From assembly GCA_964458185.1 (NCBI GenBank), contig CAYWFG010000007.1, forward strand, positions 11,412-75,411: a DNA stretch of 64,000 nt, read 5' to 3'. Of the stretch, positions 9,601-17,984 are shown one piece after another (within the stretch, counting starts at the first letter, position 1; each line of letters starts with the position of its first letter). Position numbers and translations under genes: made by a program. The notes beneath the pieces were generated by a model that made no database searches, was not told the origin of the DNA, and saw only the letters and a list, made by a program, of their open reading frames with translations. Source of the stretch: AB-137-C09 sp964458185 (GTDB taxonomy: Bacteria > Pseudomonadota > Zetaproteobacteria > Mariprofundales > Mariprofundaceae).

Positions 9601-9733
9601 TTATCCAAAAAAAGAGGTGCATCGTTCGCTCTGGACAGTACGATTTTTTAATGGCTTTTCTCTGCTAGCTATTCATTATGGCATTGCGTCATACTTGCTA
9701 CTCGCTAGGCTTCAAGCCTTACCAAAGACATGA
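9590..9733 (+). CDS. Possible 47-aa small membrane protein between hrpA and the glycosyltransferase
   Basis: A GTG-initiated frame starts inside the last codons of hrpA (GTG at 9590) and ends with a TGA that overlaps the ATG of the glycosyltransferase by four bases (ATGA). An AGGCGG sequence sits about 6 bases before the GTG. The product begins with a basic segment (NYNYPKKEVHRSLWTVR), followed by one hydrophobic stretch (NGFSLLAIHYGIASYLLLA) that could cross the membrane. No known family is recognised. Support is positional only (overlap at both ends and a plausible ribosome binding site), and it could be a chance ORF whose role is coupling translation. Confidence 0.3.
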   Translation: MNYNYPKKEVHRSLWTVRFFNGFSLLAIHYGIASYLLLARLQALPKT

Positions 9734-10617
9734 AACCTATCCTAACCTTAACCTCCATTATCACCGTAAACTTCAACGGTGGTGAGCTCCTAACCGAATG
9801 TATTCGTGCTGCATTGACCTCAACCACCCCCGTTGAAATCATCGTCTCAGACAATGGCAGCACCGATGGTAGTATTCATTACCTTAAAAAAAACATCCAA
9901 GATGTTCGCTTAACGATCATCAAAAACAACAAAAACCTTGGTTTTTCCAAAGCTAATAATATTGTATTGCCGGGTGCTCAAGGGCAATACATACTCTTTC
10001 TTAACCCTGACTGCCTTATTCAACCAAGCACCATTAAAACGATGCTAGAAGAAATAAAAAAGCACAAAAACATCGGCATGGCAGGTTGCCTTATTCGAAA
10101 TTTAGATGGATCCGAACAAGCAGGCTGCCGCCGAAGAGTACCAACACCTTGGCGAACATTTGTTCGCGTATTTCACTTACACCGATTGTTTCCATCAAAC
10201 AAACGATTCCAATGTTGCTTGATGCAGGAAAGCCCATTACCTAAAAAATCTATTCCTATTGAAGCTATCTCAGGTGCCTTCATGTTGGTTAGCCGTGAAG
10301 CCCTTGATGATATTGGCATGATGGATGAAGGCTATTTCTTACATTGTGAAGACTTGGATTGGTGCATGCGTTTTAGACAAAGGGGATGGCGGATTTTATT
10401 TGTTCCCCATGTTGAAATAACCCATGCCAAAGGTGTGTGCAGCACAGGTCGCCCTGTTCGTGTTGAATGGCACAAGCACAAAGGTATGGTTCGATTTTAT
10501 AAAAAGTTTTTTCGTCATCAATACCCTCTTATACTAATGTGGGGCGTTATTGTGATGGTATGGGTTCGTTTTGTTACCATTGCGATGGTCGAAACATTTA
10601 AAAGGTTAAAATTTTAG
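9730..10617 (+). CDS. Family 2 glycosyltransferase (rhamnosyltransferase-like)
   Basis: 295-aa GT-A fold glycosyltransferase. The N-terminal nucleotide-sugar domain shows SIITVNFNGGELLTECI, VSDNGSTDGS and NKNLGFSKANN; the metal-binding region is LFLNPDCLI. The acceptor side has GAFMLVSREALDDIGMMDE and YFLHCEDLDWCMR, the ED(L/V)DWCxR pattern of WbbL/RfbF-type rhamnosyltransferases. A hydrophobic, basic C-terminal tail (after about 265) suggests membrane association. Together with the adjacent epimerase-like gene it probably acts in surface glycan assembly; the exact sugar is not determinable. Confidence 0.85.
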   Translation: MKPILTLTSIITVNFNGGELLTECIRAALTSTTPVEIIVSDNGSTDGSIHYLKKNIQDVRLTIIKNNKNLGFSKANNIVLPGAQGQYILFLNPDCLIQPSTIKTMLEEIKKHKNIGMAGCLIRNLDGSEQAGCRRRVPTPWRTFVRVFHLHRLFPSNKRFQCCLMQESPLPKKSIPIEAISGAFMLVSREALDDIGMMDEGYFLHCEDLDWCMRFRQRGWRILFVPHVEITHAKGVCSTGRPVRVEWHKHKGMVRFYKKFFRHQYPLILMWGVIVMVWVRFVTIAMVETFKRLKF

Positions 10618-10618
10618 T

Positions 10619-11476
10619 ATGATACAAAAAGTCATCGTCACGGGTGCAAGCAGTCAAATTGGTGACTTTCTTTTGCCCTTATTACAAAAAGAACACCATC
10701 ATGTGTATGCGCTGAGTCGAACGGTGCAAAATAATACAATGGCTACATGGATTCAAACCAATATTAGCCAGCCAGAAACGATTGCCAAGTCTTTACCTGA
10801 AGCCGATGTACTGATTCATATTGCACCGATTCCTTTATTGCCGCCATTATTGAAAATACTGAAGCAAAAAGGCATCAAACGAATTATTGCCTTTGGCTCA
10901 ACCAGTATGTTTGGCAAACAACGTTCACATACGCCAAAAGAACAAACCATGGTAGCAGAATTTTTAGACGCTGAACAAGCGATTGAAAATAATTGTCAGC
11001 GCGAAGGAATCCACTGGACTATTTTTCGTCCAACACTGATTTATGGTTGTGGCAAAGATAAAAACATCACCTTTATTGCCAAGAAAATGAAGCAATACCA
11101 TTTTTTTCCTGTCGTGGGGAAAGCCTGTGGTTTGCGTCAGCCCGTGCATTGTGAAGATTTAGCGAAGGCTTGTGTGCAAGTGCTGAACACTCCCCGCAGT
11201 TACAACAAGGCTTACAACTTAAGTGGTGGTGAAATCCTTAGCTATCGCAATATATTACAACGTATTATGACCGTGGAACAAGTGCGCGTTGTGCTTTTGC
11301 CTATGCCTTTACCTTTATTCCGCATCTTCATAAGACTGGCTAATATGATACCAGCTTACCGTTATTTAACCCCTGATATGGCGAACCGTATCAATCAAGA
11401 TTTGTGCTTTGACCACCAACAAGCCAGCGATGATTTTAATTATACGCCTCGAACATTTCAGCCGCCAAAGATTTAA
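10619..11476 (+). CDS. NAD-dependent epimerase/dehydratase family protein
   Basis: 285 aa, extended short-chain dehydrogenase fold. The N-terminal Rossmann motif is VTGASSQIGDFLLPLL. The central region contains FGSTSMFGK and FRPTLIYGCGKDKNI, as in UDP-sugar 4-epimerase-like enzymes. The usual YxxxK catalytic pair is not obvious: the corresponding stretch reads EQAIENNCQREGIHWTIFRP. It may therefore be a divergent or non-catalytic member. It starts one base after the glycosyltransferase stop and ends two bases before folK. A role in nucleotide-sugar conversion for the adjacent transferase is inferred. Confidence 0.75.
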   Translation: MIQKVIVTGASSQIGDFLLPLLQKEHHHVYALSRTVQNNTMATWIQTNISQPETIAKSLPEADVLIHIAPIPLLPPLLKILKQKGIKRIIAFGSTSMFGKQRSHTPKEQTMVAEFLDAEQAIENNCQREGIHWTIFRPTLIYGCGKDKNITFIAKKMKQYHFFPVVGKACGLRQPVHCEDLAKACVQVLNTPRSYNKAYNLSGGEILSYRNILQRIMTVEQVRVVLLPMPLPLFRIFIRLANMIPAYRYLTPDMANRINQDLCFDHQQASDDFNYTPRTFQPPKI

Positions 11477-11478
11477 AC

Positions 11479-11979
11479 ATGGCGAATAAGCTAGCCATTA
11501 TCGCCCTTGGTGGAAATATAGGCGATGTTGTAGCGTCTTTTAAGTATGCTCGATCGGCATTAAATGCCATGGATGATTGCAAGCTCCTTAACAGTTCCGC
11601 GCTTTATCAAAGTGAGCCTTTGGGGGTTGCAGGGCAAGAGCCTTACCTCAATGCCATGCTATCGTTGGAGGTTTCATGTGCGGCATACAGTTTGCTTGTT
11701 CGTTTGCATGGCATTGAAGATGCGCGTGGACGCAGCCGTGGGCGCGTCCGTTGGAGTGCTCGCACGTTGGATTTAGATCTCATTGATTATGCGGCTAGTA
11801 TTGTAGCGACGGAGACACTCACCTTACCACACCCAGAGGCACACCATCGTGCTTTTGTATTGTTGCCGCTACACGGTATAATGCCGACATGGCGGCATCC
11901 TATTTTAAAAAAAACGCCGCAACAATTGCTTTCTTTGTGCGATTGTAACGGTATACAACGTATATCAGAAACTTGGTGA
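11479..11979 (+). CDS. folK: HPPK: 6-hydroxymethyl-7,8-dihydropterin pyrophosphokinase
   Basis: 166 aa, about normal length for FolK, which transfers pyrophosphate from ATP to hydroxymethyl-dihydropterin in folate synthesis. Family landmarks: ALGGNIGD at the N-terminus, SALYQSEPLG, QEPYLNAM, and the signature RWSARTLDLDLIDY with the catalytic acidic pair, then LPHPEAHHRAFVLLPL. It is the first of a cofactor and phospholipid gene run (folK, pdxJ, thiL, pgpA), all closely spaced on the plus strand. Confidence 0.93.
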   Translation: MANKLAIIALGGNIGDVVASFKYARSALNAMDDCKLLNSSALYQSEPLGVAGQEPYLNAMLSLEVSCAAYSLLVRLHGIEDARGRSRGRVRWSARTLDLDLIDYAASIVATETLTLPHPEAHHRAFVLLPLHGIMPTWRHPILKKTPQQLLSLCDCNGIQRISETW

Positions 11980-11996
11980 AATATAAGGATTTATTC

Positions 11997-12704
11997 ATGC
12001 TTTTAGGCGTTAATATTGATCATGTTGCAACATTGCGTCAGGCGCGCTTAACCCCATACCCCGACCCGATTGAGGCAGCAAGACGATGCATTGCAGCAGG
12101 TGCGCATGGTATTACTGCGCACCTGCGCGAAGACCGCCGTCATATTCACGATGCTGATATAGAAGCATTAGCTGCCATGGACTTGTATCTCAATATGGAG
12201 ATGGCAGCCGCACCTACGATGGTCGCCATTGCCTGCCGTTTAAAGCCCGAAGCAGTATGTTTAGTGCCAGAAAAACGTGAGGAATTAACCACCGAAGGTG
12301 GTTTAGATGTTGCGGGACAACAAGATCGTTTGCGTGATGTAGTCAGTCAACTGCATGATGCAGGCTGTCGTGTGTCGATGTTTATTGACCCTTCAGCAAA
12401 ACAAATTGATGCCAGTGTTGCTATTGGTGCGCCCGTTGTTGAATTGCATACGGGGCATTATGCCAATCTCCATGGTGAGGCACGAGCGCAAGAATGGGCA
12501 AGCATTGCCGCCGCCGCCGTCCATGCCGCAACAGCAGGCTTAGAAGTGCATGCGGGTCATGGTTTAACACTAGAAAATACACCTGCTATCGTTGCCATTA
12601 AAGACATTGTAACCTTAAACGTTGGTCATGCTATTGTCGCTGATGCCCTATTTAAAGGGCTTAGCCAAGCCGTAGATGATTTTAAAACTTGCATGAAACG
12701 GTAA
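11997..12704 (+). CDS. pdxJ: Pyridoxine 5'-phosphate synthase
   Basis: 235 aa. PdxJ condenses 3-amino-2-oxopropyl phosphate with 1-deoxy-D-xylulose 5-phosphate to make pyridoxine 5'-phosphate. The chain begins LLGVNIDHVATLRQAR, contains HLREDRRHI, ELHTGHYAN and HAGHGLT, all conserved in the TIM-barrel family. The ATG at 11997 is chosen because AAGGAT lies about 7 bases upstream and MLLGVNIDH matches other PdxJ N-termini; a longer reading from 11973 would overlap folK. The presence of PdxJ implies the DXP-dependent vitamin B6 pathway. Confidence 0.95.
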   Translation: MLLGVNIDHVATLRQARLTPYPDPIEAARRCIAAGAHGITAHLREDRRHIHDADIEALAAMDLYLNMEMAAAPTMVAIACRLKPEAVCLVPEKREELTTEGGLDVAGQQDRLRDVVSQLHDAGCRVSMFIDPSAKQIDASVAIGAPVVELHTGHYANLHGEARAQEWASIAAAAVHAATAGLEVHAGHGLTLENTPAIVAIKDIVTLNVGHAIVADALFKGLSQAVDDFKTCMKR

Positions 12705-12709
12705 CCACC

Positions 12710-13648
12710 TTGGCTGAATTTGACATGATTAGCGCGCATTTTAGTAGCCATAGCAGCCATCATTTGACAACATCTGTAAGTAATGGCGATGATGCTTCTG
12801 TTCATCAGATTCCAGCAGGCTATGAATTGGTGGTTAGCACGGATACTGCTTTGTCTGGGCGGCATTGGCCTGAAAATTTCCCACTTGATGATGCGATGGA
12901 TCGTGCGGTATGTGCTGCATTATCTGATTTAGCAGCGATGGGTGCAAAAGCTTGCTGGCTATGGACAGCAATAACTTTGCAGCATCAAGGGCAAGCAAAA
13001 CTTATCGGCGAAGGGATACGACGAGCTGCCTCGCGCCATGCTGTCGAAATAGCAGGTGGTGATACCACTTGTGGTCAATCATGCGCAATTACCGTTACGG
13101 TTGCTGGTGTGATCTTGGCAGGAAGCGCAATGCGCAGGGATCAAGCCCATATTGGTGATAATGTTTTTATTGTGGGAGCGTTGGGGCAATCGGCATTGGG
13201 TTTGGCAGCTTGGCAAGCGGGGCAATACGGTAGCAATTATGCAGCAGCTTTTGACCATATCACCCCTCAATTATCGGCAGGCGAGGCATTATCTCAAGCG
13301 GGTATACGTTGTTGCATTGATGTTAGTGATGGTTTATTGCAAGATGCTAATCATCTTTGCAGGGCTTCACATTGTGCCATGCAACTCAATATAACGTCTT
13401 TGCCTGATTACCATGCATTGAAAAAAAACATGGATGCAGACACCTTGATACAAGCCATGCTGACAGGGGGCGATGATTATGCTTTGTTGTTCACCGCCGC
13501 ACCATCAATGATTATCCCTGATGTTGGTGCGGTGCATATTGGTCAATGTATCACTGCAAAAAATGCTGCTGGCTGTATTAGCATACCATTGATTGATCAT
13601 CAGCCTTACCCGATGCCGCATCAAAGAGGTTTTAATCATTTTGCCTAA
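12710..13648 (+). CDS. thiL: Thiamine-monophosphate kinase
   Basis: About 312 aa; phosphorylates thiamine monophosphate to thiamine diphosphate with ATP. Recognised by NGDDASV near the N-terminus, VVSTDTALSGRHW, AALSDLAAMGAK, EIAGGDTTCG, DVSDGLLQD and TGGDDYALLFT, all typical of the PurM-like ThiL fold. The start is uncertain. A TTG at 12710 just after the pdxJ stop gives LAEFDMISAHF, which matches the usual EF-x-I beginning; an ATG exists at 12725, and a longer TTG start at 12689 would overlap pdxJ. Confidence 0.93.
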   Translation: MAEFDMISAHFSSHSSHHLTTSVSNGDDASVHQIPAGYELVVSTDTALSGRHWPENFPLDDAMDRAVCAALSDLAAMGAKACWLWTAITLQHQGQAKLIGEGIRRAASRHAVEIAGGDTTCGQSCAITVTVAGVILAGSAMRRDQAHIGDNVFIVGALGQSALGLAAWQAGQYGSNYAAAFDHITPQLSAGEALSQAGIRCCIDVSDGLLQDANHLCRASHCAMQLNITSLPDYHALKKNMDADTLIQAMLTGGDDYALLFTAAPSMIIPDVGAVHIGQCITAKNAAGCISIPLIDHQPYPMPHQRGFNHFA

Positions 13649-14150
13649 AACGTGGGAATACTGGTTATTATCAGGCTTTGGCAGTGGCTGGGCAAAGGTC
13701 GCTCCAGGTACGTGGGGAACATTAGCAAGCTTGCCAGTTTTTTATGCAATAAACGAAGTCTGTGCTGGCAATCTATTGATTTTGAGCCTTGCCATTGTGG
13801 TAGTAACGGTCTTAGGTTGCATGCTTTGCGTCCGAATATTGCCACAGTTAGATGATCAAGACCCTGGTTGGATTGTGATTGATGAATGGGCAGGGCAATG
13901 GTTATGTTTAACCCTTTGTTTGATCATTTACCACAGCATACAACCAATATGGGCTGAATACTGGGTTTGGCTAATGGCCTTTTTATTATTTCGAGGATTT
14001 GATATTTTTAAACCTTACCCGATCAATGTGTGTGAGCATGCAGGTCCTGCTTGGTGGGGAATTATGGCAGATGATTTAATGGCAGGCGCAATGGGTACGA
14101 TTGTTTTTTATTGCCTGTTACTGCTCAACGCCTTCGCTTTTGGCGTGTGA
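13641..14150 (+). CDS. pgpA: Phosphatidylglycerophosphatase A
   Basis: About 169-aa inner-membrane phosphatase that converts phosphatidylglycerophosphate to phosphatidylglycerol. Conserved blocks are SGFGSGWAKVAPGTWGTLAS at the N-terminus, WIVIDEWAGQW (the I-x-x-DE-x-x-G catalytic block) and FRGFDIFKPYPI, with about four hydrophobic segments. A TTG at 13641, overlapping the end of thiL by 8 bases and preceded by AAGAGGT, is the most likely start; an upstream ATG at 13593 would overlap thiL by 56 bases. The thiL-pgpA pairing is common in Proteobacteria. The 3' end overlaps the convergent DUF4340 gene by 33 bases. Confidence 0.92.
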   Translation: MPKTWEYWLLSGFGSGWAKVAPGTWGTLASLPVFYAINEVCAGNLLILSLAIVVVTVLGCMLCVRILPQLDDQDPGWIVIDEWAGQWLCLTLCLIIYHSIQPIWAEYWVWLMAFLLFRGFDIFKPYPINVCEHAGPAWWGIMADDLMAGAMGTIVFYCLLLLNAFAFGV

Positions 14151-14654
14151 CGCTTTCCAATCATCCAGCGAACGATGCAACTGCCAGTTCAGTGATTGAT
14201 CCACCGCTAATACGACATCACTCCCGCGCAAACGTAGGTAAGTAGACAGAAGGTTTGCACCTTGTTTGCCGACCATTGCATCAAAGACTTTGCGCCCATC
14301 TGCATTGAATAATAATACATGAATGCCTTTTTTATCCAACCGTAATGCCTTATCATGTTGGTGTTTTCGTGTTACGACACGCACAGGGCGCATGCTACTA
14401 AGATCATTGAGTAATCGTTTCACAGCTTCGGCATCGGCTTCATTTTTACCATTAAGTTGCCAACCGTTTTTTGTTTGCTGAAGTTCAATAGTCTCGCTGG
14501 CAGCCACGGTGATGTTAATGCGAGCAACATGGGATGATTCAACCTCTGACCACAGGGGCATTGCTTGTTGCACTTCTTTGTGGTCTGATTTTTGCACAAA
14601 GAATGCTGTCGCTAAGAGCAATAGTATGCTGGCTGTGATCATATATTTAATCAT
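14118..14654 (-). CDS. DUF4340-like protein, last gene of the Gld-like ABC operon
   Basis: 178 aa with an N-terminal hydrophobic anchor (IKYMITASILLLLATAFFV) and a soluble region. VARINITVAASETIELQQ and NGWQLNGKNEADAEAVKRLL resemble the repeats of DUF4340 proteins. Such proteins usually follow GldG-type auxiliary ABC proteins and are longer, so this is a short version. The start overlaps the upstream GldG-like gene by 8 bases, indicating co-translation. The function is unknown; an extracytoplasmic partner of the ABC transporter is inferred. The 3' end overlaps pgpA on the opposite strand. Confidence 0.65.
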   Translation of the reverse strand: MIKYMITASILLLLATAFFVQKSDHKEVQQAMPLWSEVESSHVARINITVAASETIELQQTKNGWQLNGKNEADAEAVKRLLNDLSSMRPVRVVTRKHQHDKALRLDKKGIHVLLFNADGRKVFDAMVGKQGANLLSTYLRLRGSDVVLAVDQSLNWQLHRSLDDWKASHAKSEGVEQ

Positions 14655-16218
14655 TTTTTATCTTTCTTCGGTGCAACCACCACCACCGTGTCACACCTAA
14701 ACACAATAACAATAAGGGTAGCCCTATCATCCAAAAAAGTTTGAGAAACAAACGCTCTGAACTGTCTAACTTAACCAAAGGACGATGGGTTACGCCGCGT
14801 GAGCGAAGGTTAATCAATGCCTCATCGCCCGCTAGCCAATCCAACATATTTAATACAGGGGTGATGTTGCTACCCTGCATAAATTGATCATCCAACAAAG
14901 CCAATGAACCCAGCACTAACCAACGACCATGAGGCGTTTCTGTTATTACTGGTTCATCGTCGCTAATGCCTTCAGGTGGTGCCGTAAAAGCACTGTGTTG
15001 CACGCCTTCATCAACCAATGCCAGCACAGCAGGATTCAATAACAAGCCTGAAAAACGATCTTGAATAGAAACCATTGGATTTACATCAAAAGGCGGGCCT
15101 TCTTGTATTGCTGTATATGCTGATGAGCGCATCAACACTTCGGCTTGAGCATCGCGCGTCGCTAAAGGAGAGGCAAAAGGGATACTGATACCTTCAATAT
15201 GTTCGGTAATGATATGATGATCGTTCATGCCTGTGACATCAGGAATGAATGGGTAATCGACAGCCGAACGAAACGAAAATCCGCCTTGCTGCTGATTAAC
15301 GGTGATACGGCTGGCTTGTTGATCCATCACTAAGCCAGATTCTACTAAGACACCTAAATCATCCAACAACCAATCGTTAGCATAAGGGTCAACAGAAACA
15401 ACCTCAAAGCCATAACGCATATCAGGGTAAACATTCCCAGCCAGTACCAATAACCCGCCGCCCTGCATGCGGAATTGATCCAAGTGGTAACGCCATATAG
15501 CAGAGACTTTTTCTCGCAGGCCTGCAACGATCACGACCTGCGTACCATCAGGTACGCTCTCTGTTGCAGGGTTAAAGCTGGACACCTCATAATCTTCATG
15601 GATAGCTGCTGCAAATTGTTGCATCTTATTGAGATCATTGGCACCAAAGCCTGTGGCAACGGCTAATTTAATGCGACCTTTCCCCGTAAGTTTTTTTATT
15701 TTTCGCATTAAGGCATATTCAAGCCCTTGTTCGCTTTGCACCACAGGTATGATTTCTTTTTGATCCAAAAACTCAATCACAATGGCAAGGTAGCCTTGCT
15801 TGACTTGTGCTTGATCATCTTCAATCACTTGCACTTGCACTTTAGGGATTTGCAAAGCCGCCAGTGAAGCCGCCGTATTAGGGTTATCTGAAGGATCAGT
15901 CATGTCATAGCCTATATTGCCATCACCAACTTCATGCATTGATTGCAATAGGTCTTCAATAGACTGTTCCAACTGGGCATAAGGTTGGGGCATACCACTG
16001 GTGATATAGGCATGAATCATCAATGGTTCATCCAGCATCGATAACAATGCTATACTGGAGGGAGAAAGTGTCGCCGTTTCATCTTCTGTCCAATCGCTGC
16101 GCCAATGGCTGGCATTTGCCATGACATACAATAAAATTAAAACAATCATGGATAACAGCAACCGTCCCATTGCCTTCATACGAATACGTATGCGTTGATC
16201 CGCAGGCATCAGTTCCAC
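14647..16218 (-). CDS. GldG-like ABC transporter auxiliary protein
   Basis: 523 aa with one transmembrane helix at each end (about 14-34 and 490-510, followed by WWWLHRRKIKND) and a large periplasmic middle. LMIHAYITSGMPQPYAQLEQ, then EDLLQSMHEV and VVIVAGLREKVS resemble the GldG/DUF4350-type domains of ABC systems described as gliding-motility auxiliary components. In many Proteobacteria the same trio exists without gliding motility and its substrate is unknown. It overlaps the permease gene by 10 bases and the DUF4340 gene by 8. Confidence 0.8.
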   Translation of the reverse strand: MELMPADQRIRIRMKAMGRLLLSMIVLILLYVMANASHWRSDWTEDETATLSPSSIALLSMLDEPLMIHAYITSGMPQPYAQLEQSIEDLLQSMHEVGDGNIGYDMTDPSDNPNTAASLAALQIPKVQVQVIEDDQAQVKQGYLAIVIEFLDQKEIIPVVQSEQGLEYALMRKIKKLTGKGRIKLAVATGFGANDLNKMQQFAAAIHEDYEVSSFNPATESVPDGTQVVIVAGLREKVSAIWRYHLDQFRMQGGGLLVLAGNVYPDMRYGFEVVSVDPYANDWLLDDLGVLVESGLVMDQQASRITVNQQQGGFSFRSAVDYPFIPDVTGMNDHHIITEHIEGISIPFASPLATRDAQAEVLMRSSAYTAIQEGPPFDVNPMVSIQDRFSGLLLNPAVLALVDEGVQHSAFTAPPEGISDDEPVITETPHGRWLVLGSLALLDDQFMQGSNITPVLNMLDWLAGDEALINLRSRGVTHRPLVKLDSSERLFLKLFWMIGLPLLLLCLGVTRWWWLHRRKIKND

Positions 16219-16937
16219 CTCCGTCGTTCTAGTTCAAACCAGCATAGGCTGATAAATACACCGACCACCATCAGTAAGTACACCACATCGGCAAGGTTTA
16301 ATACGCCACGCAATAGCGATTGATAATGAGCAACAGGGCTTAACGTCATCAAGATATTTTGCATCACAGGGGGGAATAGCGTTGCCGCTTGCAACAATAA
16401 AAATAACACCAGCAACAACACCAGCCCCAACACATAAGCCACCACTTCATACCCTGTTAAAGCAGAGGCATACAAACAAATAGCAGCATAAGCAGCGGCA
16501 AGCAAAAGCACCGCAATGTATGAGACAAAGACCTGCCCCACATCCAATGAACCAAGGCCTGATAACACCCACGGGTACAACAACGTTAAACCAATCAACA
16601 CTGCCAACTGGGTAAACAACGCCAGAAATTTTCCGATGACAATAGTTAAAGTATTCACAGGAAGCGTTGCCAATAACTCAAAGCTGCCACTTCGGTGTTC
16701 ATCAGCAATAAAACGCATTGCCATGGCTGGAACAAAAAAGATCAACAGCAAGGGCAACACAGCAAACCAACCGCGCATGTCTGCCTCATTAACCAAAAAC
16801 AATGTATTGCTAAAAAAGAAACCCGTAGTCACCAAAAAAGCAATGCCAATAACATAGGCAAGCGGCGTATCAATACTGATGCGCCATTCTTTACGACACA
16901 AAGCAAGACTTTGTTTGACCATTAATCCTACACTCAT
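16209..16937 (-). CDS. ABC-2 type transporter permease (GldF-like)
   Basis: 242 aa with six hydrophobic segments and the ABC-2 permease pattern: an N-terminal amphipathic start (KQSLALCRKEWRISIDTPLA), a first helix about 28-48, FIADEHRSGSFELLATLPV in the cytoplasmic loop between helices 2 and 3, and a long run of Leu/Val helices. The ExRSGTxExLLxxP motif is a hallmark of the GldF/NosY-like permeases. It partners with the ATPase just upstream (4-base overlap). Confidence 0.87.
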   Translation of the reverse strand: MSVGLMVKQSLALCRKEWRISIDTPLAYVIGIAFLVTTGFFFSNTLFLVNEADMRGWFAVLPLLLIFFVPAMAMRFIADEHRSGSFELLATLPVNTLTIVIGKFLALFTQLAVLIGLTLLYPWVLSGLGSLDVGQVFVSYIAVLLLAAAYAAICLYASALTGYEVVAYVLGLVLLLVLFLLLQAATLFPPVMQNILMTLSPVAHYQSLLRGVLNLADVVYLLMVVGVFISLCWFELERRRWN

Positions 16938-17884
16938 GCTTTGGCTCCTGTTAATGCATGAAAGACATCTTCTAAGGATGTTTGCTCGGTACGCATTTGC
17001 AATAAAAGAACATCATGGGCAACAGCCGTACGAAAGGCAGTTTCAGCCAATGGTGCATCCACATCAGCATCGTGCAACGACAGGTAAAACAATTCGCCTT
17101 CTTGCTTGATTTGATCAACCGTACAACTGGGCAAGGCAAGCATCATTGCTTGTTCAAAGGCTGCAATATCACCACGCAACTGAAGCTGCAATACAATACC
17201 GCCGCGTGCTTGTTGCGCCAGTTCTTGTGCTGTGCCAATGATTTGTAAACGCCCACCGTCAAGAATCATCATGCGATCACACACTGCCTCAACCTCTGAC
17301 AACACATGGGATGATAATAAAACAGTTTTTTCTTCGCCTAAACGACGAATAAGGTGACGGATTTCAACGATTTGATTGGGGTCTAGCCCTGTGGTTGGTT
17401 CATCAAGAATCAGACAAATAGGATTATGCAACATGCTTGCCGCCAAGCCAACACGTTGACGAAAACCTTTAGATAATTCATCAATGCGTCGATGCAATAC
17501 AGATTGTAAGCCACAGACATCAGACATGGCAGTGATTTGATCCGCTAATGTGCCAGCAGGTAAACCATGCATCCGCCCGATAAAGCGTAAATGGTTGATG
17601 ACATCTAAATCACGGTAGGAGGGTGCGTTTTCAGGCAAGTAGCCTAAGCAGTGTTGGATCGCTTGAGAATGTTCTAAATCAATACCATTGATGGTGGCAG
17701 TACCCGATGATGGTGGCAAAAAGCCAGTGAGCATTTTCATGGTGGTGGACTTACCCGCACCATTAGGGCCCAATAACCCTAAAACCTCACCACGGCGCAC
17801 ATGAAAGCTAAGGTCACGAACCGCATAACCTTGTTGTAAATGCTGCCCGCCAAATTGACGGTTCAGTTGTTTGGCATAAATCAT
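16934..17884 (-). CDS. ABC transporter ATPase (GldA-like)
   Basis: 316-aa ATP-binding subunit. Walker A is GPNGAGKST, the Q-loop region is LGYLPENAPSYRDLDV, the signature is LSKGFRQRVGLAASML, Walker B is LILDEPTTGLDPNQ, and the switch His is in SSHVLSEVEAVCDR. The YLPExxPLYxDM-like Q-loop and the C-terminal extension (about 220-316) are typical of GldA/NatA-like drug or polymer exporters. It is the first gene of the four-gene minus-strand operon (ATPase, permease, GldG-like, DUF4340). Confidence 0.9.
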   Translation of the reverse strand: MIYAKQLNRQFGGQHLQQGYAVRDLSFHVRRGEVLGLLGPNGAGKSTTMKMLTGFLPPSSGTATINGIDLEHSQAIQHCLGYLPENAPSYRDLDVINHLRFIGRMHGLPAGTLADQITAMSDVCGLQSVLHRRIDELSKGFRQRVGLAASMLHNPICLILDEPTTGLDPNQIVEIRHLIRRLGEEKTVLLSSHVLSEVEAVCDRMMILDGGRLQIIGTAQELAQQARGGIVLQLQLRGDIAAFEQAMMLALPSCTVDQIKQEGELFYLSLHDADVDAPLAETAFRTAVAHDVLLLQMRTEQTSLEDVFHALTGAKA

Positions 17885-17893
17885 AATGCCAGC

Positions 17894-17978
17894 ATCATAA
17901 AAATTACATTATCATGGTCAAGAGGAGAATTTTAACGGTCTATAATCCATTATATAATACCTTGAAGAAATGAGTCCA
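17894..17978 (-). promoter_or_regulatory. Candidate promoters of the Gld-like ABC operon
   Basis: Two sigma-70-like pairs read on the minus strand. Proximal: TTGACC (17916-17921) and TATGAT (17894-17899) with 16 bases between; its start point would be only a few bases from the ATG at 17884. Distal: TGGACT (17973-17978) and TATAAT (17949-17954) with 18 bases between. The distal pair leaves a normal leader. Both are inferred from consensus only. Confidence 0.4.
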
Positions 17979-17984
17979 TTGCGA

